A stretch of DNA of 64,000 nt from Hymenochaete sp. R1. Its lineage: Eukaryota; Basidiomycota; Agaricomycetes; Hymenochaetales; Hymenochaetaceae. Within the stretch, counting starts at the first letter, position 1; the number at the start of each line of letters is the position of its first letter. Positions 1 through 10,698 of the stretch are shown piece after piece. The stretch is taken from contig JAFREE010000023.1 in NCBI GenBank assembly GCA_019400425.1, positions 124,001 to 188,000 on the forward strand, given 5' to 3'. The translations under genes and the position numbers were made by a program. The notes under the pieces were generated by a model. That model searched no databases and had not been told where the DNA came from. It saw only the letters and a list, made by a program, of their open reading frames with translations.

Positions 1-1387
1 TCGCTGAGATGATGAGGTAGTCGAGGAGCATCACAGGCACCCCGCGGTGCTCGCGCTGCGGACGCGTGGGGTCGGGTTCGTAGCACGCATCATAGATCCT
101 GATCCTCGGCGGTGCGGAAAGGATAGCAGGCTCCAGCGTGGCCACCACCGCCTTCTCCTTCCCTCTCGTCACGGTCAGCTAATGAACGGGTCGGTTCGGT
201 CCGAAAAACGGTCGTGGTCGTGAATGAGCGGCCAAAAAAAAAGTGAATTTTTTGAAGCGTGCAAAACAAGCAAGGTAGCGTCAGTTCCTCGCACAGAAAC
301 ACAAGAAGAAAAAATAGGAAACAAAAGGAGCGCCCAAAGCTAAGACTCCGATGAAACCGCACGTACTGTATACAGATTCGGGGTCCGCTTCCATTTGAAT
401 GCATGAGGGAAATGAGGGATGCTGAACTGTTTAGCACTGGAGAGGGGTCGCAGAGTGTAAGTTGATGCACACACGAACAGAAATAACAAGGGGAAAGGGG
501 GGGGAGGGGGCGATATTGAATGAGATGAGGAACGAATGCGGATGAAATGAAATCCATGTTGAGCCCGAAAGGGAGTGAGTTATGCGGGGCCACGCGCGCA
601 GACGGCGGGTACGGCGAAAGAGCCCAAGCGCGCACGCAGCCCAAGCGCAGCACCGCACAAGAGAACGCGAAAGAAAAATAACAACAATAGGGTGAAGGAG
701 CTCTACTCACCTCGAGAACGCACTGCGCTTGATAAAGTCGCTGAGGTTGAATTTACGACCCCCAGCCATATGTATAGAGGTATCATTAAGAATGCCCAGC
801 GTCCTATCGACGGCGGACTCGTAGGTCCAATGGATGGAAGCGACGTGTACGATGCCTCTGTCGTGTTCGTGCCTGCAGATGTTGGTGCGCTGGTTGCGAG
901 TGTCGATGATGTAGAGTTTGTCGCCATTGTCTGTTATGGCCGTGTCGAGAAAGGATGTGTTTTGCAAGAGGAGGGTGATGAGGGGCTCGATGGACGGCAT
1001 TGGCGATAGATTTGTGACGGATTTTGAGCGCATGGACGAGGCGAGAGTGCCTGTTTCGCCAGCGTCTTTTGTTGGTGCGAGAGAGGAAGGAGGGAAGGAA
1101 GAGGAGGGATGGGAGGAAGAGTCTGCGAGGACGTTGCGTAAGGAAGATTTTTGTTTTGAGCGAGAGAAGCCGGAAGTGAAAGCGGATACGGTGCTTGCGA
1201 TGCTACGACGTCTTGCGACGGAGTCAGTAGGGGAAGCAGAGGGGGAAGCGGATGGGGAGGAAGAGGAAGCAGGGGAAGTGGGTGAAGCCAGCTGATCGGA
1301 GTCTTGGGAGGGAGTGGGTGAGAGGAGGGAAGAGACGGGATAAGGCTGAGGCTGAGTGGAAGGGGAGTGTTTGGATTGTTTCCACAT
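1..1387 (-). CDS. DUF6593-like basidiomycete protein, 3' end cut by window edge
   Basis: Three exons on the minus strand: 1387..711, 436..367 and 178..1 (open at the edge). Donors are GTGAGT and GTACGT, acceptors CCAG and TTAG, and the frame is kept across both junctions. The first ~130 residues are Ser/Pro-rich and look disordered. A folded part follows: an NTSFLDTAI strand, a TNICRH stretch, IHWTY, then GRKFNLSDFIKR, and in exon 2 FKWKRTPNLY. This order of short strands (TxIxR, IxW, aromatic-Lys-Trp-Lys) resembles the basidiomycete DUF6593 family, which has no known function. Exon 3 adds TVTRGKEKAVVATLEP and an acidic tail. The family assignment is from memory of its pattern, so moderate; the exon structure itself is well supported. 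The promoter is in the CT-rich region to its right. Confidence 0.7.
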
Positions 1388-3865
1388 GTTAAGAGAGAGA
1401 GGGTGGAGGGAAACAAGGGCCGACGACGGACAGAGAGGGATATGATGAGAGGAGAGGAGAGAGAGAGTCAGTACCAGTGAGTAGCAGACAGTTGAGTTGA
1501 GTAAGGTAGGGTTAGAATAGCAGAGAGTAGACGGTGGCTTCTAAAAGAACTTCCATATCTCGACAGCCCATATCTCCGTCTCTCCTCCGTCTCCGTCTCT
1601 CTTTCTTTGAATCCCTCGCGTTTCATTTCATTTCGTTTCACAGTACTCCATTCTACTCATATCCCAGTACTAATCCTAATAACAGCAACACTCTCATCCA
1701 CCCACCTCATCCATCCACTAGTACTACCCCCCATCACTCTCCTCTCGGATTTACCATCCATCATGGAACGATCCACGATCCACAGGGACACTCTCGCCTA
1801 CTTCGGCCCTCTCATCCGTTCCCCTCTTCACCCTTTACCTCTTATTTCGCCCTCTCAACCTCAGCTCAACTCAGCACCCCGTCCGACTCCCCGCACACAC
1901 TCACAAAACAAAAATAAATAAAACATAAAACATATCCTTCCGTGTTTCCATCCGCCTCGCTCGTCTCGTCTCGTCCCGTCCCCCTCAACCCGAAAAAAAA
2001 ACATACGAGAGCCCGTTCCTATCACTATCACTACCACTATCATGTTATCCCCAGCACTATATTCATCACCCAACCGGTCGTCATGGCCTTCAAATTTTAA
2101 ATCTTACGATATCGATGTCTGATTTGCGGTTTGCGATTGACGATTTGCGCGACCCCAGCCCGGCAACTCGCGCTACCCCTTGTTGCTGTTGCTACTGCGT
2201 TGCGCACAACACCGACCAGTACTAGTAGTGACCACGTTGTCGTCGTCGTCGTCGTCGTTGCTGTTGTCGTTGACGCGTAAGCTCGGCTCGGCTCGGCTAC
2301 TCAAGGGGGGGGGGGGGCCAAAGAGTACAAAGCTCACAAATTTAAAGACAGCCTCCGCGTCTTCTCATTGGGACGGCTCACGGCTCCCCCTCTCACGACT
2401 ACCGCCAGTCACCGGCGTCCATTAATGTTGCCCACCGACCAGCCGACCGGTCGGCCACGTTCACCCCCCGCCCCGGACCCCGCCTCCGTTGGCCGTTGGC
2501 CGTCGGGATCAATATTAATATTAAGATTATTTTCGTGTCCCTCCTCGCAAATCCTGGCCCTTCCCCCTCCCAACCACTGATCCTTGCCACTAACACTACA
2601 GCCAGTGATCTCACCATCATCATCATCATCATCCGCCCCTTCCCTTCCCTAAAATCCAAATACCGAACCAGCTTTTCTCCGTTGCACGCATACATACATA
2701 CACATACAATCTACTTCAGTATCACTATCACTATCACTATCACTATCAGTGGCATTCCTATTCGTATTCATATTCATATTCGTATTGGAAATTCCGCGTT
2801 TCCTCCGTGCCTGAGACTGAATACTCGTCCTCGTCCCACCGGTCAGCTGTTACAGCAGCCACAGGTACGAGAGAGATACGTACTGTACTAACGAAAGAAA
2901 GAAAGAAAGGCTATCAATATTGGGATTTCGGATTGTACTATTAATACTAATGTCGTGAAAGTGCTTGATGCTTGATGCATGGATGCATGGGGTGCACGGC
3001 GCACGGCACACCGTAAGCGTAAGATCTAGATAAAGCTCAAGTTTCAAGTTCAACATCTCCTGTCATTTCACCCCTCCTCATCCCCCAAAAAGAATCAAAA
3101 CACCTTAACGCTGCCATCTCCCAAACTAGTATTATATTCATACACATGTACAGTACACACTGATACACTGATACAGTAACCAAATCATTCCACTACGAAA
3201 CGAAACGAAACGAAACAACGAATTCACCCGTGTCTATCTTACTATCACAGTCGGGGTTCGGGTTTGGAGTCCGCTCGGAGCCCAGGAATCGCCTGCTGAT
3301 GTAATCCTAACCCTAAGATATCGATATCGGGTACGTACTACTGAGTGCTGACTCAGCTAGGAAACGGAAAAGGAAAAGCAGCTGGACTGGAAAAGCTCAG
3401 TTCGGTTAAGTAAGGTAAGGGAAACAATCACATGACGTAACTCCCACGCATTCCCCTCCCCACCCCAGTGTGAAGAGGGACGCGTTTTCAACTTTGACTT
3501 CGACTTCGACTCTTGGTACTTAAGCTCGTACTTCTTCCTGTCTTCCGACGCGACTAGTACTGCCCGGACTCGAAACTTCAAACTTCACAAAAAGAGCAAC
3601 TTCTCTCACTTTCACATCTCAGGGTTTTTTCTTCTTCGTTGAGGTTGCGTTGGAGAAAACGACGCGCTAGTTCACTAGTACTGCACTTTCATCCGCACCG
3701 AACCCAAACCCGAATCCGAACCCGAAAATCCTCTGAAGAAGCGGTAAAACGCACAAACACACACTCTCTCTTTCTCTTCCTCGCGAAGAAAGAAGCGACT
3801 CTACCTCTATACGGGATAGTCAAGCAAGTTTAAGAAAGGAAGAAAAAAAAACCGACCTCTGCAAA
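1388..3865. other. Divergent intergenic region, simple-sequence rich
   Basis: About 2.5 kb between two divergently transcribed genes, with no coding sequence I can support. It holds pyrimidine-rich tracts (1540-1990, likely promoter and leader of the left gene) and many short tandem repeats: GTC repeats near 2236, a G homopolymer near 2305, CAT repeats near 2612, TATCAC repeats near 2716, GAAA repeats near 2890 and GAAAC repeats near 3197. Open frames here are artefacts of the repeats. Confidence 0.6.
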
Positions 3866-4954
3866 ATGTCTACGGAAGAAATCAAGAGCGTGGACGCGTA
3901 CGTCTTTTTTTCCCTTTCTTTCTTCCTTCCTTCCTATCCTCCCTCCCCCTCCCTCTTTGGCTTTCATACTCCATATATTTAACATTATAACGCGCACACC
4001 GTACTCCCCCTCTCTGTACATGTGCGCGACGCGCTCTTCCTTTCCTCCACACGTTCACGACCCACTTCATATTCGCCCAACATCTCTAACACCAAACCCC
4101 AATAACAGTACCAGCACCCCCATCGCCGACGCGCCCGCGCCCGCGTCAGGCATCACCAACGGCGACGCCCCCGCAGTCACCTCGAAGGCCCCTACCGGTC
4201 TCTCCTCCTCAGTCCAAGCCCCTGCCCAAACCGGCGCTGGACCTGAGGCGGCGGCAGTAGACAAAGGCAAAGGCAAGCGTACTGCGGAAGACGCGGAGCT
4301 TGAGGAGAGGAACGTGAGAGAGCGGGAGGCTGCGAGGGTGAAGACGGGGGCGGCGGGGGAGGAAGACGATGATGAGGACGAGGAGGATGAAGATGATGAG
4401 GAGGATGGGGATGAGGATGGAGAGGACGACGAGGATGAGGATGATGTGAGTTTTTTTTTTTCAATATTAATTTCTCCCCGCCCACCGCCTCCCCCCCCTC
4501 GTTTTCGTCTGTCTTTTTGTTTCCTCTTCTTTCCTCTTTTTTTCGTCCCCGTCCCCGTTCCCTAATGCTCGACGGTGTCACCCGCGTCTACCAATCTCCG
4601 AAACGCTACCTTTCGTTTTTGGGGGGTAGACTAGGCTCTGCGCGATCCTATCTTCTATCTACTTTCTAAAGGAAAGAAAAGCAAGAAAAAGGGCGACACT
4701 CAACACGTCAACTCATCACCTCTTTCCCCCATCCATCCTTACACTCCCCTCTTCTTCCACCCAACTAACCACACACGCACACGCTCACAACCACAATCAC
4801 GCAAATCACAAAACAGATCGACGAATCCTTCCAAGAAATCGACCCCTCCGCGATCCGCTCCCGCCGCACGCGCGGCATAAAAGTCGACTACACGAGCGCC
4901 GAGGCGCTCCAGAAGGCGGGGCTTAAGGAGGGTGAGGGCGAGGATGATGAGTGA
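3866..4954 (+). CDS. CHZ1: Chz1-type histone H2A.Z-H2B chaperone
   Basis: Exons 3866..3897, 4109..4445 and 4817..4954 give a 168-residue protein. The N-terminus is short and polar. Residues ~12-90 are Ala/Pro/Ser-rich, then comes a KGKGKR basic patch and a long Asp/Glu tract (about residues 90-125). The last exon has the CHZ motif: an Asp/Glu-rich lead-in, FQEIDPSAI, then RSRRTRGIKVDY. In the family the acidic stretch and this motif bind H2A.Z-H2B dimers and deliver them for exchange by SWR1 in the nucleus. The start is the first ATG and sits in an A-rich leader. The intron 2 donor follows directly on the acidic repeat. The length (S. cerevisiae Chz1 is about 150 aa) and motif order fit well. 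The main doubt is whether the acidic repeat tract is read exactly right. Confidence 0.85.
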
Positions 4955-6164
4955 AGAGGAGTGAGAGAGGTGGGAGGGGGAGGGGGAGAGAGAGAGAGAG
5001 GAGCTTTGGTCGTCGGGGTGGAGTTGGGTGAGTCCTTTCTTTCTTTCTTTTCTTTTTCAAAGCCCCCTCATCCCCTATATTCAAAGACTTCTAACTCTCC
5101 TCCCTGTCTCTTCCAGTTTTCGAACGGCTTGTGGGTACTGCTGTTCCCTCCCCTCCCCCCTTCTTTCTTTCCTTTCTCGCTGGGTATGGGTACGGTCGGC
5201 GAGAGCAAAAAAAAAGAGTAGAGAAGAGTAGAGAAGGGAAGAGAAGAGAAAAGTACATGTTGTCATGTCATGTTATGCTATGTGTCCCCCGATCTTGGTC
5301 TTGGTCCTGGTCCTGGTCCCGAATGTAGTCTTCGTAGTATAAAAAACGTATTAGACGTGTCGTTCTTGTTCGTGTTTCGTGTTTATCCCTATCGTCGCTC
5401 GTTGCTTTAGCACTAAAATATGACTTGTCACAAAAAAACAAGAGAAAACCGAAGGTTGGATCGGAGTCTGAGAAACCTGAGTTTGTCTGAATTTGATTCC
5501 TCCCGCTTAAAAGTTAAAATTGTTCAGGATGTTCTTCCAGCCCAGTACCAGCTCCAGTACTAGTGTTGTGTTTCAGTCCACTCACACCATCCCACACCAT
5601 ACGTCCTCTCAAACCTCAAATCAAATTACTAAACTACCAATCATCCACCAAAAGCGAGGTTATCTCCCTCTACAAGCTAATCCCAACGTATCGAGAAAGA
5701 CAGAAGAAAAAACACATCGAGCGCTCACCGGAACAAGCCCCCCCTTACCGATTCTCATCAACCCGTGAGGGGAGAGAAGTCGAGCAGAGGGAACATTCTG
5801 GGAGCAGCATCGAGTGTTCACCCCCTCTAAAACGATGGAAAGGAAAAACTGGTAGAAACAGAGACCCGGTCGTGGATAAGAGACAGGGAAGAGATTAATA
5901 AGAGGTCAAGAAGAAAGAAAGAAAATGGGAGAAGAGGGGAAGATGTGAACGAGACGGAAAGAAAACCGATTGTCCAAGTATGGAAGAGAAACGATTATAA
6001 CAAGACAGACGATAAGGAAGAAACGAATATATATGTTGTACATAAACGGTCTAAACCTCTTCCGTGAAACAATCCAATCCTGATGCGCAGCCCACAGGGC
6101 GAATGAGTTTTTGAAAAAACGGGGGAAAGGGAAGGACGATAAATCGCATGTCCCTCTCGCACGT
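4955..6164. other. Convergent intergenic / 3'UTR region
   Basis: This lies between the 3' ends of CHZ1 (plus) and the bZIP gene (minus). It contains CT-rich and AG-rich tracts, a TGGTCC repeat near 5297 and two 3'UTRs. Short open frames on both strands have no recognisable content. I see no gene here. Confidence 0.6.
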
Positions 6165-7370
6165 TCAGAATACACCCACACCAGACGTCGGTGAGGCAAG
6201 TTCCCGCTCAAAATCCCAGTCACCATTACCGAGTTCGAGTCCAAGTCCCGGTCGTGCGTTATCCACATCAGTTTGGATCATCGGAAAAAGGTTCAGAATC
6301 CCCTGAATGTCCATCCCGCTACCACTCTCCCACCCAGGCAGGCCCTCCTCCGTCGCTTCCATCATCATCGCCGGCGCCGACAAGGGGGTGAGCGCCGAGT
6401 CGAGGAAAGGACGGTCTTGAGCGGAAGTGTTGAACGGCAATTCCGCCTCCGTGGGAAGGGGCGAGCCTGAGAAGATTTCGCGAATCCAAGCGTCCATAGC
6501 GACGTCGTTGTCGATGTTGTCGCTGGCCTGTACCGGTAAGATCGCCTCAAAGTCGCCGACAGTGGGAGTCGACGCAAAGTCGGGCTCAGGCACGGAGGAC
6601 GCTGGGGAAGGCAGAGCATTTTGGAGAGCCGTATTGACGAGTCTACCCGCTGCTGGGGCGTCACAGTGGGGATGGTTGTGACGGTCGCCACCCGTGCTAG
6701 GTGGCGAGTAGACTCGGGCTCGTCTGCCTGGACAATGCTCGCGGTGGAGATGGTAGGTGATGGGGTTAAGGGGAAGACTGGGGACGAAGGCACAAGAACA
6801 GGGAAAGTAGTAGTGGTCGAAGATGAGCTTGGTGGTGGCGGAGTGGATGAGGGGGATGTCGAATCCGATGGGGGAGTCAAGGAGGGATTTGGGATACCTT
6901 GGGCTCCTAGAACCTTCAAGACGGCTTCCCAGCCTTTCTCGAGCGTTCTGATACGTTCCTTGAGTTCCGCATTCTCCTTCTCACGAGCTTTCTCGCGCTC
7001 CTGATCCTCGCTGCGCCTGACATCTGCGCTGCGGAACTCTGAAAGAGTCATTCCAGCACGAAGCCGCCTGTTCTCTTCCTCGAGCTCAGCTACGCGACGC
7101 TCCAGAGCGCCAAACTGAGCTTTCCTCTTGTCGCGGGAATTCTGGGCAGCAATACGGTCTGGTGGCACAAATTTATAAGCCCGGTATCTTTGATTCAATC
7201 AGATTAGGATACATACTGCGGTGCGCTCTGGCCTCCTTTCTCTCCTCTGGAGACATGTCTGTCCTCTGTCGCTTTCTGGAAGGACCAGCTGCGTCTGACG
7301 AGGGAGAGGGTGAAGATTGGTCGTTGTAGAAAGAGTCATCCTGCAAGAGCGAGGGATCAATGACGGTCAT
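6165..7370 (-). CDS. HAC1: HAC1/XBP1-type bZIP transcription factor of the unfolded protein response (Hxl1/Cib1-like)
   Basis: The segments 7370..7217, 7158..6697 and 6652..6165 give 367 residues. The first junction is an ordinary GT-AG intron that splits the basic region exactly at ARAHR/NRIAAQNSRDKRKAQ. Before it lies SRKRQRTDMSPEERKEARAH, the usual Hac1/XBP1 lead-in. The leucine zipper follows (LERRVAELEEENRRL...). The second junction (6696..6653) is a 44-nt segment without GT-AG ends. It must leave to join the bZIP frame (ending ESTRHLA) to the downstream frame (AGRLVNTALQNALPSP... to the stop at 6165). Both borders lie in 7-nt hairpin loops, as for Ire1 substrates. Unspliced mRNA would encode 315 residues with a basic tail ending at 6365. 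The spliced C-terminus is acidic and hydrophobic (DNIDNDVAMDAWIREIFSG), as expected of an activation domain. In the family, ER stress activates Ire1, which cleaves this mRNA, and the spliced protein induces chaperone and ERAD genes. The gene symbol is by family. Confidence 0.9.
6653..6696 (-). promoter_or_regulatory. Unconventional 44-nt Ire1-type intron in the HAC1-like mRNA
   Basis: Left hairpin: an 8-bp perfect stem (TCGCCACC with GGTGGCGA) closing a 7-nt loop, TAGCACG, at 6699..6693. The cut would fall after the third loop base, at 6697/6696. Right hairpin: GCCC paired with GGGT closes the loop CAGCAGC at 6655..6649, with a further TGACG/CGTCA pairing outside a small bulge. The cut would be after CAG, at 6653/6652. 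The right loop fits the known Ire1 consensus CNGCNGN exactly. The left loop keeps the central GC but has T for C at position 1 and C for G at position 6. Removing 44 nt shifts the frame and yields the only continuous downstream reading to 6165. There are no GT or AG ends. Confidence 0.8.
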
Positions 7371-7845
7371 GATGGACGAGTCGTGAATGTCTTTAGGAGG
7401 TATAGAGAAACCGTTCGTTAAATGTGGTGAGGGGAAGACGCAAAGGAATGTGAGGGCTTAAAGTATAAGTGAGGAGGACGGTGGAAGAGAAAGGGTGACG
7501 TGTCAGTTTCGCACTCGCTCGCTTTAATCGTCGCCTCTTATGGGGCTGTGCAAGTATTTCGCACGGTGTCTCTTTGACTGGCACTGGCAATTGCTGGCAT
7601 TCCGGTACCGCATTTACCGTGCATTTCTCCGACTTTAACTTCATCGGATCTCCTATTCATCATATTTTAGTCACGACTTCCTTGTTACTACCGGAGCGCT
7701 AACACGCTGGAACGAGGTTGACATGGCATTGAGCATGATAGGATCATACATAACACTATGGCTACATGTAATACGAAAAAAAAGTATTTACGATAAAAAT
7801 AAACTGACGGTCACAGACCAAAGGGAAAACTCCGAGAAAGGGGAG
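7371..7845. other. 5' leader and upstream region of the bZIP gene
   Basis: Holds the promoter and leader of the minus-strand bZIP gene. No coding region is recognised, and I see no clear TATA box. The short minus-strand frame near 7400-7640 resembles nothing known. Confidence 0.4.
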
Positions 7846-8660
7846 TTAGATCCAACGAGAGCTATAATCTCGTTTGGTAAAGCCTATAATCTTGAAGGGT
7901 AACGATAGGTCCATTTTCCTGCTTACGTCCGAGGTTTCGAAATCAGATGCGAAGTTGAAAGTAGATGGCGACAGTGAATCAAGAGTGCAAATCGCATCAG
8001 AGAAGGACTGCTCGGGGAACCAACTTCGTACAAGGTCGGTGCCAAAGGGGAACATAGCGACGTTATGCTGAAAGGTACATTTGACCAGTCTGCTACGGGT
8101 TGAAGTAAATATTTGAATACAAGAGCAACTGAAATGCCAATTTACCTCTGAACAGCCACTTACATATGTTGAAGGATCTAACATTTGTTGGAAGGCAAAG
8201 CTGGCTTTGGACTTGACGGACTTCCGAATCGTATTCATCCCTAGCACTGGACGCTGAAGCGTGCCCTCCTGTTTCACGAGTTTCTTGCCTTCCCCACTCG
8301 TTCGCAGCTAAATGTTCTAGTCACATCATCAAAATTGATACCAACTTTGGCAACGTAGCACGAGACTTCGCTCTGGTGACCCAGGGAGACAGGTAGTAAA
8401 CCATTAGAGATGACAAAGGAACGAAAGAGGATGAAAGCTTTTGGGGCACAGTGCCGCTTCGATGATTTTCTCGGGACCATCGAATCTAGAAACATACGGT
8501 TTTAGCGTATAAGTTTGAGATATAAGGAAGTGAATTGCGCACCGTGTCGCAAACAGGCCTTGAAAGAAAGGACAGAAGACATAATGACCTGATAGACTTG
8601 CATGAGCCCTTGTGGAAGAAATGCGATGGTCTCGCCCGCTTATTCTCTTCGTTATATACT
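7846..8660 (-). pseudogene. Degenerate HMG-box gene or relic
   Basis: The minus-strand segment around 8480..8340 reads PRKSSKRHCAPKAFILFRSF followed by VISNGLLPVSLGHQSEVSCYVAKV. This matches the first two helices of a basidiomycete MATA-type HMG box (normally IPRPPNAFILFR... then a Ser-rich turn and a Trp helix). A TTTCTAG acceptor lies just before it. After a probable short intron (8330-8296), the third helix with its conserved Trp and Lys/His pattern is not recognisable. Further down, KASFAFQQMLDPSTY, an intron, and FPFGTDLVRSWFPEQSFSDA up to the stop at 7846 could be the C-terminal exons. A TATATAA box sits near 8658..8652. HMG-box proteins bind bent DNA and regulate mating or development in fungi. 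The missing helix 3 suggests decay, but a misjudged intron could explain it. Boundaries are approximate. Confidence 0.4.
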
Positions 8661-9002
8661 CGCACGAAAATATGCCAAGCTCAGAAAATTAAGGGAGGTC
8701 GAAAAGAGTTCCTCATTGCGATAAGATTGAGTCGTGTCACGACGGTTTTGAGAGTTCCGGAGAGGATGGTACTATAATCACATCGTGGATGCTAAGAGCC
8801 GGCGTGAGTATTCACATCCCTATCATATCGTCTCGACTGTTGACTTTCCAAATTGCCGAGTAGGTCGCAAACAACGGAACCGTCGAAGCACGATGTAGAG
8901 AAGGGTCTTGGACGGCTTCGGATGACGGCGGCTGCGATATGAGTGGCTGTGCTAAAATAAACAATTTTGTAACGATCGACACTCTCTTGCTCGCTCGCGT
9001 GA

Positions 9003-10698
<1,696 letters not shown>

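Noticed and set aside
90..710. 206-codon minus-strand frame at the left edge
   Set aside because: It overlaps two exons of the DUF6593-like gene in the wrong frame and reads mostly intron sequence; the spliced model explains the region better.
3305..3318. Telomere-like CCTAACCCTAA
   Set aside because: Fewer than two units, inside a simple-repeat promoter region; not an array.
4192..4581. Pro/His-rich minus-strand frame
   Set aside because: Antisense shadow of the acidic repeat of CHZ1.
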